Origin: an uncultured Eggerthella sp.
GTDB lineage: Bacteria; Actinomycetota; Coriobacteriia; Coriobacteriales; Eggerthellaceae
Direction: 5' to 3'
NCBI GenBank assembly: GCA_900548955.1
Contig: URMQ01000019.1
Location: 1 to 21,317, forward strand
DNA: 21,317 bases
A program made the translations under genes and the position numbers. This document shows, one piece after another, positions 5,768-13,892 of this stretch (position 1 is its first letter; each line of letters opens with the position of its first letter). A model generated the notes under the pieces. That model was not told the DNA's origin and made no database searches. It saw only the letters and a list, made by a program, of their open reading frames with translations.

Positions 5768-8485
5768 TTAGTCTTTAGTAATCGTTACTTCGTCCACTAA
5801 GACTGACTGCAAGTATTCCTTGTCAAGCACACAGCCCAATCCAGCAGGATGGTCCACGGTATTCAATACCAATTCGCCATCGTCTAACTCCAAAGGCGGC
5901 AGTGCAGTGTCGTGATTAAAGTATTCCGAATAATCCGAAACATCTGCAGGCAAATCCATACCAGGTAAGGTTGCAAAAGCTGCATGCATACGCTTCGAAA
6001 CACCAGTATCGAACATACCGCCCATCCAAGTAAGCTTGCCCTGTTCGCGAGCCCAGGCATAAAAATCAAGCGTTGGCTGAATACCGCCAAATTTTGCAAC
6101 CTTAAGCGCATAGCACCTTAGGTTTTCGAAATCCATAGCCTGTTCCATATCGCTTGCCGTAACAACCGATTCGTCTAAGCACACAGGCGTTTTGATGTTG
6201 TCTTGCAATTCAGACAAGCGTGCAAACAAATTGGTATCCCCGTTCTTGGGAACATACGCAGGATTGTACGGTTCTTCAATGCAGGCAATATTGTATTCAT
6301 CCAACTTAACCAACACATCCAAGTTGGTTTCATCGAAAGACTGGTTTGCATCTAACATGATCGTAAGATCGGGGTGCGCTTCGCGTACCGCAGCCACACA
6401 AGCAATCACCTTATCGGGTTGTACATTCATCTTTACGCGCGTATAGCCCGCCGCAACCGCTGCATCTACCTGATCACGCACTTCTTCAGGCGTGCCCAAA
6501 CCAATAACAACGCCACCGAGAATTTTTTCTTGGTTTGACCCACCAATCAACTTCGAAAGCGGCTGTCCTACAATCTTGCCGTACAAATCCCATACCGCAG
6601 GTTCAACGGCTGCTTTCGCCATAGGATACTTTGCCAAATCGGGGAACGTTGCCAAAGACTGCGACACCTGAGATGGATGCAAATAACGCTCGCCCAACAC
6701 AATGGGCGCAATGGAATCACGCACCACGTGGAAGTCTTCTTCAATGGTTTCAGGCAAGTACCAGTTGGTCTTAAACGAAACGCATTCGCTAATACCCAAC
6801 CTTCCTGCCCAGTCTTCGATTTCCACAAAAAACGATTCGCGTTCGGTCACTACGGTTTTCGGCGTTTTAACTGGATGCACCATCGGCTGCTTTACACGAT
6901 AGATACTCAGTCGCTTAATATCGATGCGTTTGTCGTAGCGCTGCTTAAGCGCCATGCGGTCAACCTTACCCGCAACAGTAAGCGGAAATTCAGCCAATAC
7001 CAAAATGTGCTTAGGATGATGAAGCTTCGACATATGATCATCCAGATAATCGTGAATCATATGCGCAAATTCTTGCGGACAGCTTGCCACATGAATACCT
7101 GTCTCGGCAGGGTCAAGGCCTAATTCTTCATGATCGCGCGCTATAGTTTCGGCAGAATAATCTGCCTCCACGAATGCCACAGGGCGATACCCCCACGTCT
7201 CATCCGCCGTGCCAAATACATACGCATCGCTTACGCCTGGAATGTTCAGCAACACATCGCGAATTTCAGCAGGGTAGATATTTTCACCACCAGAAATAAT
7301 TAAATCTTCGGTGCGAGCATACACACGCAACAAACCATTACGGTCAAGCGAGGCGCGATCGCCCGTTACAAAATAGCCATCAACACTTGATGCCTTACGA
7401 GCGTTCAAATAGCCCTCAAAAATGCCTGGTCCTGCTACATGAAGTTGACCGATGCCGTCTTCATCGGGGCGCATAATACGCACATCGTAGCCGTCCAACA
7501 CATGAAGCGCGCCATCAAAGTTGCGCGTTACGGGCGCTGTTGCAATTAAGCTTGCTGTTTCGGTCATGCCATAGCTTGCGTACACTTTCGCCTTAGCACG
7601 CAGTGCCTTTTGGATGGTCTTTTCGTTGAGCTCCGCGCCACCCAGCAAGATACAGGAGTACTGCGTAATAATGCGATCGTGATCGCGCTCCAATAAGTCA
7701 GCCAAAATTTTGTCGACCACCGAAATATGCGTTGCGCGGAAGCTGAGCACATCGTTTAAGATTCGCTGAGGCTGGTAGCGCTCATACACCACAAAGGTGC
7801 TTCCGTTTAGAAGCGAGCGCACCATAATTTGGAAGCCACCCACATGACACATGGGAAGCACCATCTGCCAAACGCCTTCGCCCTCGATTGCAAGGGCGTC
7901 GTTTGCGGCAGCGGCAGAAGCCATCAAGCAGTTCCACGTTAAGAAGGCCGCCTTGGGTGTGCCTGACGACCCTGAGGTAAACATAACCAAGCCAGCATCG
8001 CTACCGTCAAAGTTTTCCGCACAGGTCTGTACAAATTGGTCCAGCTCAACTTGAAGACGCGTAAGCACTGCCGCATCGCTAGGGAGACGACCAAAGGAAG
8101 CAGCATCAAAACCCGTTGCGTCAATAAGGAAGCGATTCACAATTTGGTTCGTGAATACATCCATACCCTGTTCGCCCGTTGCGTTTTCCAATTCCACCAA
8201 ACGCAGCTGACGCTCTTCAGCAGAAAGACGAGGGTTTAGCAGGGCAAGAGTATAGCCGCCATAGGCCGCCGCCAAAGCAAGCACCACTAATTCCGCACCG
8301 TTATACATATTGCAAGCGAACGTCGCACCAGGTTGCAAGCCATGACGCTGCAATTCGCGCGCAAGAGCACTAGCCGCTATATGCGCCCTACGGAAGGTAT
8401 ATTCGATTGACTGTTTGTCGGTTTGAACACAAAAGAAGAGAGCGTCTGGTTTGCGTTTTGCCCAATACGTCAGGTGCGTAATCAT
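5768..8485 (-). CDS. menE-menC: Fused o-succinylbenzoate-CoA ligase (MenE) and o-succinylbenzoate synthase (MenC)
   Basis: One 905-residue polypeptide joining two consecutive menaquinone enzymes. Residues 1 to about 530 are an adenylate-forming ligase: P-loop FTSGSSGTPK (169-178), YGMTET (305-310), TGD (374-376), RTEDLIISGGENIYPAE (391-407) and the C-terminal catalytic Lys507 in TVAGKVDR. This is the MenE order and size. Residues from about 536 to 905 are an enolase-superfamily barrel of MenC length (about 370). Metal ligands Asp712 (MLDAN), Glu737 (IEEP) and Asp771 (LDES), and the base Lys795 (ALKVAKFGG), are all present. The second lysine of the usual KxK reads Asn687 (RVKMNVQP), which is odd. 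MenC would make o-succinylbenzoate from SHCHC and MenE would activate it to the CoA ester. The ATG is 16 nt after menB's stop, with GGAAGTG between, so it is cotranscribed. Confidence 0.9.
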   Translation of the reverse strand: MITHLTYWAKRKPDALFFCVQTDKQSIEYTFRRAHIAASALARELQRHGLQPGATFACNMYNGAELVVLALAAAYGGYTLALLNPRLSAEERQLRLVELENATGEQGMDVFTNQIVNRFLIDATGFDAASFGRLPSDAAVLTRLQVELDQFVQTCAENFDGSDAGLVMFTSGSSGTPKAAFLTWNCLMASAAAANDALAIEGEGVWQMVLPMCHVGGFQIMVRSLLNGSTFVVYERYQPQRILNDVLSFRATHISVVDKILADLLERDHDRIITQYSCILLGGAELNEKTIQKALRAKAKVYASYGMTETASLIATAPVTRNFDGALHVLDGYDVRIMRPDEDGIGQLHVAGPGIFEGYLNARKASSVDGYFVTGDRASLDRNGLLRVYARTEDLIISGGENIYPAEIRDVLLNIPGVSDAYVFGTADETWGYRPVAFVEADYSAETIARDHEELGLDPAETGIHVASCPQEFAHMIHDYLDDHMSKLHHPKHILVLAEFPLTVAGKVDRMALKQRYDKRIDIKRLSIYRVKQPMVHPVKTPKTVVTERESFFVEIEDWAGRLGISECVSFKTNWYLPETIEEDFHVVRDSIAPIVLGERYLHPSQVSQSLATFPDLAKYPMAKAAVEPAVWDLYGKIVGQPLSKLIGGSNQEKILGGVVIGLGTPEEVRDQVDAAVAAGYTRVKMNVQPDKVIACVAAVREAHPDLTIMLDANQSFDETNLDVLVKLDEYNIACIEEPYNPAYVPKNGDTNLFARLSELQDNIKTPVCLDESVVTASDMEQAMDFENLRCYALKVAKFGGIQPTLDFYAWAREQGKLTWMGGMFDTGVSKRMHAAFATLPGMDLPADVSDYSEYFNHDTALPPLELDDGELVLNTVDHPAGLGCVLDKEYLQSVLVDEVTITKD

Positions 8486-8501
8486 TGGTTAGTTCACTTC
8501 C

Positions 8502-9341
8502 TTACGGAAACTTAGGGAATTGCTGGAAGTCAGGCTGGCGCTTTTGCTTGAATGCATCGCGACCTTCCTTGGCTTCATCGGTGGTGTAATACAAAAGGGT
8601 AGCATCGCCTGCAAGTTGCTGAATACCAGCATAGCCATCGGTTGCTGCATTAAACGATGCCTTCAAGAAACGAAGTGCCGTAGGAGATAGCGCTAGCATT
8701 TCTTTTGCCCAAGAAACGCATTCTTCTTCCAGCTGATCAAAGGGAACAACTTTGTTGATCATGCCCATTTCCAATGCTTCTTGTGCAGTGTACTGGCGGC
8801 ACAAATACCAAATTTCACGGGCTTTTTTCTGGCCCACCATGGCTGCCAAATAAGAAGCCCCATAACCGCCATCGAAGCTACCAACGCGAGGACCTGTCTG
8901 ACCAAACTTTGCGGTTTCTGCCGCAATGGACAAGTCGCACAGGTAGTTCAAAACGTTGCCGCCACCAATAGCGTAACCATTAACCATAGCAATAACGGGC
9001 TTAGGAACTACCCGAATAAGACGCTGGAGGTCGAGCACGTTCAAGCGAGGGATGTTGTCTTCGCCCACGTAGCCACCATTGCCGCGCTTTTTCTGGTCGC
9101 CGCCCGAGCAAAATGCCTGGTCTTCAGGGCGGCCGTCGTGATTTGCGCCCGTCAGAATAATTACGCCGATGGAAGCATCGTCACGCGCGATAGAAAACGC
9201 ATCGTACATTTCGATATTAGTTTTAGGGGTAAAGGCATTGCGACACTCAGGCCTATTGATGGTAATTTTTGCGATGCCATCATACGTTTCGTAGATGATT
9301 TCATCGTATTCTTTACCCTTTACCCAGGGAAAGTTACTCAT
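8502..9341 (-). CDS. menB: 1,4-dihydroxy-2-naphthoyl-CoA synthase
   Basis: A 279-residue crotonase-fold enzyme that closes the naphthoquinone ring of o-succinylbenzoyl-CoA. MenB-specific marks are CSGGDQKKRG (residues 78-87), NGYAIGGGNVLNYLCDL (121-137), FGQTGPRVGSFDGGYG (146-161) and the C-terminal EGRDAFKQKRQPDFQQFPKFP region. Position 150 is glycine (QTG), where Mycobacterium-type MenB has aspartate; the glycine class is known to use bicarbonate as the catalytic base. Length is normal for the family. The ATG has AAAGGAA about 6 nt upstream. It lies between menH and the menE-menC fusion. The 116-nt gap on the menH side holds only short imperfect AGCTTT-containing repeats. Confidence 0.96.
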   Translation of the reverse strand: MSNFPWVKGKEYDEIIYETYDGIAKITINRPECRNAFTPKTNIEMYDAFSIARDDASIGVIILTGANHDGRPEDQAFCSGGDQKKRGNGGYVGEDNIPRLNVLDLQRLIRVVPKPVIAMVNGYAIGGGNVLNYLCDLSIAAETAKFGQTGPRVGSFDGGYGASYLAAMVGQKKAREIWYLCRQYTAQEALEMGMINKVVPFDQLEEECVSWAKEMLALSPTALRFLKASFNAATDGYAGIQQLAGDATLLYYTTDEAKEGRDAFKQKRQPDFQQFPKFP

Positions 9342-9457
9342 GCATGTTCCTTTCTATACCTATTTAGCGCTACCTTTGTAGGCGGACAATTCGCATCGAA
9401 ATTAGCTGCCTTCGCACGCTAAAGCTTTACTCGAGCTTTGCTCAAAACGCACTCAAG

Positions 9458-10507
9458 CTATGCCTCGATACCCGTCGCATCCGCTTCAGTATTCGCTAAA
9501 AAATGTACTACCTCTTTAAGATAAAGCATTGGAGCCTCTAAGTGCACATTATGTCCTGCAGGAATGGCAGAAACTAAAACGCCCTCAGATTCAAGCGTAG
9601 CAGCAACCGCCGCACTTTTCGCATCTTTATCGCCATAGATATACAGCATTGGAAGCCCCATTTGTCGTTGTGTTCGAACCGCTTCAAGCGTTACCTCGGT
9701 TAGGGGCATGGCCTGTTTTCCTGAACCCTGCAAACAAAGCACCATGGAAGTAGGATTATTCGCCGCACGAGAAACATGCAAAAGTTTGTCCCAACCCAGT
9801 TCTTTTTGTGTTGCAAACATGGGAAGCGTTTCCCAATAGTCCACGAACGCTTCCATTCCATCGCGCTGGATTCTGTCCACCCAGCCCTGATTGCGCTGCG
9901 CTGCTTCTATTCGCTCTATTTCCGTTGCGCACCCAAGGTTGCAGCTTTCTAGCACTACCGATGCTAGAAGATCACTGCTGGTTTGCAAAAGACGAAGCGC
10001 TATGCGCCCGCCCATGGAGTAACCAATTACGTGGGCTCGTTTTGTTTGAGCGTAATTTTCATGAGTGTGATTTTCGTACGTGTGATTTGCGAGTGCCTGG
10101 CTTGTGTGAACACCCTTTTCACGAGCGCGTTTTTCGTGCGCACAAACTACCTTGCGCAAGAAATAGTCCACTGACGCTGCCATATCTTCGTAGGTATAGC
10201 GCGCAGGTTTTTTAGATTTTTCTGTAAGCCCATGCCCTATAAAATCAAGCGCATACACACAAAAGCGATTAGTGAGCGAACTGGCAATGCTATTCCAGCT
10301 TGTTGAGGATTGCATAAACCCATGAAGCAATACCACAGGTGACAGTTCTGGATTTCCCCACAGCTGATAGAAGAAGTTACATCTTTTATAGATAAAAGAG
10401 CGTGGAAGCGGTTGCTCTGCCCAATTATCGTGCAATGGCATTTCAGACGCGGGATTCTCGTATAGGGAATCCCGCGCGAATGGCGCTTTTCTATCGGTAG
10501 CGTCCAT
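9458..10507 (-). CDS. menH: SHCHC synthase-like alpha/beta hydrolase (MenH), with repeat insert
   Basis: A 349-residue alpha/beta hydrolase, expected to remove pyruvate from SEPHCHC to give SHCHC. Marks: VVLLHGFMQSSTSW (58-71), LDFIGHGLTEK (88-98), nucleophile Ser164 in IGYSMGGR, Asp295 in YGDKD and His319 in AGHNVHLE, so the triad is complete. It is roughly 80-90 residues longer than common MenH proteins. The extra length is a 36-residue N-terminal extension before the fold and a hydrophilic insert at about 121-157, placed just before the nucleophile strand and containing the five-residue repeat NHTYE-NHTHE-NYAQT. The start ATG lies within the end of menD (17-nt overlap), implying translational coupling. 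Its place between menD and menB supports MenH over a generic hydrolase. Confidence 0.9.
   Translation of the reverse strand: MDATDRKAPFARDSLYENPASEMPLHDNWAEQPLPRSFIYKRCNFFYQLWGNPELSPVVLLHGFMQSSTSWNSIASSLTNRFCVYALDFIGHGLTEKSKKPARYTYEDMAASVDYFLRKVVCAHEKRAREKGVHTSQALANHTYENHTHENYAQTKRAHVIGYSMGGRIALRLLQTSSDLLASVVLESCNLGCATEIERIEAAQRNQGWVDRIQRDGMEAFVDYWETLPMFATQKELGWDKLLHVSRAANNPTSMVLCLQGSGKQAMPLTEVTLEAVRTQRQMGLPMLYIYGDKDAKSAAVAATLESEGVLVSAIPAGHNVHLEAPMLYLKEVVHFLANTEADATGIEA
10042..10086. repeat. 15-nt tandem repeat inside menH
   Basis: Three head-to-tail 15-nt units at 10072-10086, 10057-10071 and a degenerate copy at 10042-10056. They encode NHTYE, NHTHE and NYAQT in MenH. They sit in a hydrophilic insert just ahead of the nucleophile strand. 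Confidence 0.8.
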
Positions 10508-12290
10508 AGCGTTCTTTCACTCCTTGCAAAGGTACGGGTACCTCAATAAGCGAAATACCTGGATTCCCCAACTGCTCCTTCAGCGCACTTCGAAATGCTT
10601 CGAGCGATTCCACCTTCGTTGCCGAAACGCCAAAGGCTTGTGCTGCAGTGCAAAAATCAATCTGATGAGGCGTTAAGAACAAGCGCTCAAAATACGGATC
10701 TTCAGACTGCTGCGGCAACATATCAAAAATCGCGCCACCATTGTTATTCAGAAGCACGATAACTACGCTTGGCCTGCGCGATCCTTGCGATTCGCGCAGA
10801 AGCATTTCGCCCTGCAAGGCAAGTGCATTCAAATCGTGAAGGAGCGTAAGATCGCCTGTTAAAAATACCGTTTGTTCAAATTCCTGAGCTGCACCAAGCG
10901 CGCTGGAAACCGTGCCATCGATGCCGTTCAAACCGCGATTCGCCAACACCGTTAGACGCTTTCCGCGCTTGAAATAGAATCCATCAATGGCACGAATCGA
11001 CATGCTGTTTGCGCTAAAGAGAAGCGATTCTGCTGGAAGTTCATCTAACAGCGCCTGAACATACGCACCTTCAAAGGTGTCATTCGCAGGCAAATCAGAA
11101 CCGAGCAAACGTTCGGTGCGCGCGCGATCCAACATACCCCATTGCTGGATGTTTATCGGAAGTGTTTCGCGCTCATCGGGCATTTCTTCAAAGTTATAAG
11201 AAACCACTTCCAGCATAGCTACCACAAAGTCCATAGGATCTGCGGGAACAAAGGTGGTTGTTTGCGCATTGAAATCACGCGATTCTTGCACGTCAACCAC
11301 AATTTGCACAGGACGCAGAGCTTCTATTGTTTGCGCCACACGTTTAGAAACAGGGTAGCGTCCGAAGCGAATCACCGCGTCGAACCCTGGCATATCGGGT
11401 GTGCCAATGAGCTGGTCATAGCCGCAGATTACGGAAGGATGACCGTAGGATCGTAGTTGCGAAAGTGGATCTGCCAATAAAGGCGCATCGAAACGTTCGC
11501 TAAAGGCAAGCAGCGCCTGCGCTTCGCGGTCGCGTCGCGCTTGGTCGCGAATAGCTTCGATAGAAAAGGTTCCCTCACCTGCAAGCACAATTATTCTGTG
11601 AGAATCCAGATACTCTGCCAACAGATCAGCCTGAGCTGAGGGAAGAGATCGGTCTATCTGCACGGCGGCAGGCAATACGTCGTGTCCTTCGATACGACCA
11701 CAAGAAAAAAGATCTTCGCGATCGATCGCGGGAGTTAGCGGATCATCGAAAGGGAAATTTGCATGAACGGGCGCTGAACCGTGTGTTCCTGGCGCTGCGC
11801 AAGCAACTAATTCGCGCGCAATTTGGCGCACATAGGCAAGTTCCTTTTCTTCGGCGCAAGGAGCTGCCATGCTAAAAAAGCGACGCACATGGTCGGAATA
11901 CACCTTGTCCTGATCGCACGTCTGGGGAGCGCCGAGTTTCTGCAAGCGTGCAGGCCTATCACCCGTAAGCACAATAAGCGGAATACGAGAAGATTCCGCC
12001 TCCATTACCGCAGGATAATAATTCGCCACCGCTGTACCTGAAGTGCATACCAGAGCAACCGCGCGACCGCTGGCTTTGGCAAGACCCAAAGCGAAAAAGC
12101 CCGCGCCTCGTTCGTCTACATCCAGGTAGAGATTAAAAGCAGCGCCAAAACGGGCATGCGCCTCGTAAGCCACCATGGCTAACGGGGTTGATCGTGAACC
12201 AGGGCTTACCACCACATCACGCACGCCCGCGCGCATGAGTTCGTCAAAAAACGAACCGATGTATAAACCAAGTTCATCTGATGCCTTCAT
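10491..12290 (-). CDS. menD: SEPHCHC synthase (2-oxoglutarate decarboxylase type)
   Basis: A thiamine-diphosphate enzyme that joins decarboxylated 2-oxoglutarate to isochorismate. The N-terminal half carries DVVVSPGSRSTPLA and LDVDERGAGFFALG, whose glutamate is the cofactor-activating residue. The C-terminal half carries the cofactor and metal segment LTGDLTLLHDLNAL followed by VVIVLLNNNGGAIFDMLPQ, typical of MenD. Length, about 600 residues, is slightly above common size. Start: the frame is open to a GTG at 12302, but AAGGTGG at about 12299-12305 is ideally placed for the ATG at 12290 (8-nt spacer) and poorly for the GTG, so I use 12290 (599 residues). It overlaps menH by 17 nt at its 3' end. 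The 5' side is a 24-nt tandem-repeat region separating it from menF. Confidence 0.95.
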   Translation of the reverse strand: MKASDELGLYIGSFFDELMRAGVRDVVVSPGSRSTPLAMVAYEAHARFGAAFNLYLDVDERGAGFFALGLAKASGRAVALVCTSGTAVANYYPAVMEAESSRIPLIVLTGDRPARLQKLGAPQTCDQDKVYSDHVRRFFSMAAPCAEEKELAYVRQIARELVACAAPGTHGSAPVHANFPFDDPLTPAIDREDLFSCGRIEGHDVLPAAVQIDRSLPSAQADLLAEYLDSHRIIVLAGEGTFSIEAIRDQARRDREAQALLAFSERFDAPLLADPLSQLRSYGHPSVICGYDQLIGTPDMPGFDAVIRFGRYPVSKRVAQTIEALRPVQIVVDVQESRDFNAQTTTFVPADPMDFVVAMLEVVSYNFEEMPDERETLPINIQQWGMLDRARTERLLGSDLPANDTFEGAYVQALLDELPAESLLFSANSMSIRAIDGFYFKRGKRLTVLANRGLNGIDGTVSSALGAAQEFEQTVFLTGDLTLLHDLNALALQGEMLLRESQGSRRPSVVIVLLNNNGGAIFDMLPQQSEDPYFERLFLTPHQIDFCTAAQAFGVSATKVESLEAFRSALKEQLGNPGISLIEVPVPLQGVKERYGRYR

Positions 12291-12340
12291 ATCTTGCACC
12301 ACCTTCCCGCGGCGCCGAAAGTTTCATTCGCCGTTATTTA

Positions 12341-12412
12341 CTGTTGCGTTCGTTGCTTGCGTTGCTGTTGCGTTCGTTGCTTGCATTGCTATTACGTTCG
12401 CAGTTTACGTCG
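12341..12412. repeat. 24-nt tandem repeat in the menF-menD spacer
   Basis: Two nearly identical 24-nt units (12341-12364 and 12365-12388, differing at one base) and a third degraded unit (12389-12412). The core is TTGCGTTCGTTGCTTGC. Related pieces such as GTTGTGTTCGCT occur twice more up to about 12470. It lies 50-180 nt upstream of the menD start, inside the operon, and has no coding role on the minus strand. Confidence 0.85.
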
Positions 12413-12467
12413 TTGTCTTTCTTTCGTTCTTTGCTGTTGTGTTCGCTATGGTTTGTTGTGTTCGCTG

Positions 12468-13892
12468 CTACTTTTGCTCCGGTGCCGTAAAAGCACTCAG
12501 GATGGTTTGCAACTTTAAATCTATTTCATCGAATTCATCACGTGCATTACTTCCATCAACGACTCCACAACCAGCATAGAGCCAACCAGCTTCTCCGTCG
12601 AAAACGCCCGAACGAATTGCTACCGAAAATTCTCCATCGCCAGCGCCATCCACATAACCAACTGCGCCACCGAAAAAGCCTCGGTTGTACGATTCCGCTT
12701 CGCGAAGCGTCATCATAGCTTCGCCCACGGGAGTACCCGAAAGCGCAGGGGTTGGATGCAACTGGCTTGCCAACGACAACAAGCTGCGACCCTCCATCAC
12801 CTGCGCCGCAACAGGAGTACACAGGTGCTGGACATGACGAAGCGCCTTGATGGAAGGCGTCTCTGGGATGTCGACGTTAAAACAATTGCGACCGAACACA
12901 TCACGCATAAACCGTACAACAAATTCATGCTCGCGACGATTTTTGTCATCATGCAAAAGGGCTTCAGCGCGCTGATTACGCTCAGCCTCATTAGCGCCAC
13001 ACGATGTGGTGCCCGCCAAACACCTGCTTTCAACTGCATTTCCTTGCTTGCGCACCAAAAGTTCTGGCGTGCAGCCGCAGAAAAATACGTCACCATAGCG
13101 ATACATAAATACGCAGCCTCGCGCATCGCCATCGATAAGGTTTACGAGCACGTCCTTTGAAGAGAATGGCTCTTCGGTTTTAAGATACACGCGACACGAA
13201 GGCACCAGCTTGTCGATTCGGTGTGATTGAATTCGGTCGAGGCCAATTTCCATTACGTGTTGCCAGTCTTCAAACGAATCACGCGTAAGGGTGCAAGGCA
13301 TCGTTCGATGCGTGCGCGGTTTTGCTTCGCGAATATGACGAGCAAAGCGCTCGATTCGGCCGGGATACACAGGTCCTAGGCTATTTACTTGCAAAAACGT
13401 GCCTGATTTGTTTTCGATCAGCACTACCTCAGGCACCATCAATCGTACCTTTGGAAAAGATGACATCATGTCATCGGCAGGTTTTGGATTTGCTTCGTCG
13501 AAGCGATTGAACGAAAACAGGATCGGCTGATAAGGTACAGCATGCGTGACAGACTGCTGCGTAGTGGGCTGTCCACCCTGCACAGTGCTCCGTGCGCTTT
13601 CCGCGGGATGCGGAGCACTTTCCTCAGGATGATGTGCGGCTTGTGCAGAGAGCTGTGTAGTTTCCGCAAGATGCGGAGCGCTTTCCGCTCCTTGCAATAT
13701 AAAATCCGCACTATCCAAAGAAGGAATAGCAATGCAACGACCAAGACCCATATAGCGGTTTTTGCGTTCCTTATCGTAATACACAAACTGGTCGGTAAAG
13801 CCTTTTTGCAACACACAGAACGCATCTACGATATCGATGCTTGATGCTGGCGCACTATCAAGACGCACACTATGAGAATAGATTTTAGGCAT
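12468..13892 (-). CDS. menF: Isochorismate synthase
   Basis: A 474-residue chorismate-binding enzyme committing chorismate to menaquinone. The C-terminal two thirds hold the catalytic domain: DKLVPSCRVYL with Lys228 at the position of the water-activating lysine of isochorismate synthases, CGCTPELLVR (Glu277), CLAGTTSCG (291-299), HPTPALSGTP (379-388), GGAVGYVDGAGDGEFSVAIRS (a magnesium and substrate region) and AGCGVVDGSN with Glu456. The N-terminal region is divergent and carries a hydrophilic insert at about 68-118 with the repeated SAPHLAE/SAPHPAE motif. PabB/TrpE alternatives are less likely because the operon is otherwise all men genes and the lysine is present. Its ATG overlaps the mazG stop by 8 nt, implying coupled translation. 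A repeat-rich spacer of over 150 nt follows before menD. Confidence 0.93.
   Translation of the reverse strand: MPKIYSHSVRLDSAPASSIDIVDAFCVLQKGFTDQFVYYDKERKNRYMGLGRCIAIPSLDSADFILQGAESAPHLAETTQLSAQAAHHPEESAPHPAESARSTVQGGQPTTQQSVTHAVPYQPILFSFNRFDEANPKPADDMMSSFPKVRLMVPEVVLIENKSGTFLQVNSLGPVYPGRIERFARHIREAKPRTHRTMPCTLTRDSFEDWQHVMEIGLDRIQSHRIDKLVPSCRVYLKTEEPFSSKDVLVNLIDGDARGCVFMYRYGDVFFCGCTPELLVRKQGNAVESRCLAGTTSCGANEAERNQRAEALLHDDKNRREHEFVVRFMRDVFGRNCFNVDIPETPSIKALRHVQHLCTPVAAQVMEGRSLLSLASQLHPTPALSGTPVGEAMMTLREAESYNRGFFGGAVGYVDGAGDGEFSVAIRSGVFDGEAGWLYAGCGVVDGSNARDEFDEIDLKLQTILSAFTAPEQK
13598..13684. repeat. 24-nt imperfect direct repeat inside menF
   Basis: A 24-nt segment at 13598-13621 recurs at 13661-13684 with three mismatches, offset by 63 nt (21 codons). 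It encodes the repeated SAPH(L/P)AE part of the MenF insert. Shared core: GATGCGGAGC. Shorter fragments lie between the two copies. Confidence 0.8.

Noticed and set aside
6677..7123. A 148-codon plus-strand frame opposite the MenE-MenC fusion
   Set aside because: It is antisense to a well-supported gene with conserved motifs and shows no protein family features.
12281..12518. Plus-strand open frames with repeated LLRSLLAL or similar peptides
   Set aside because: They are translations of the 24-nt noncoding tandem repeats, run into menD and menF on the other strand, and have no ribosome site or family-like content.
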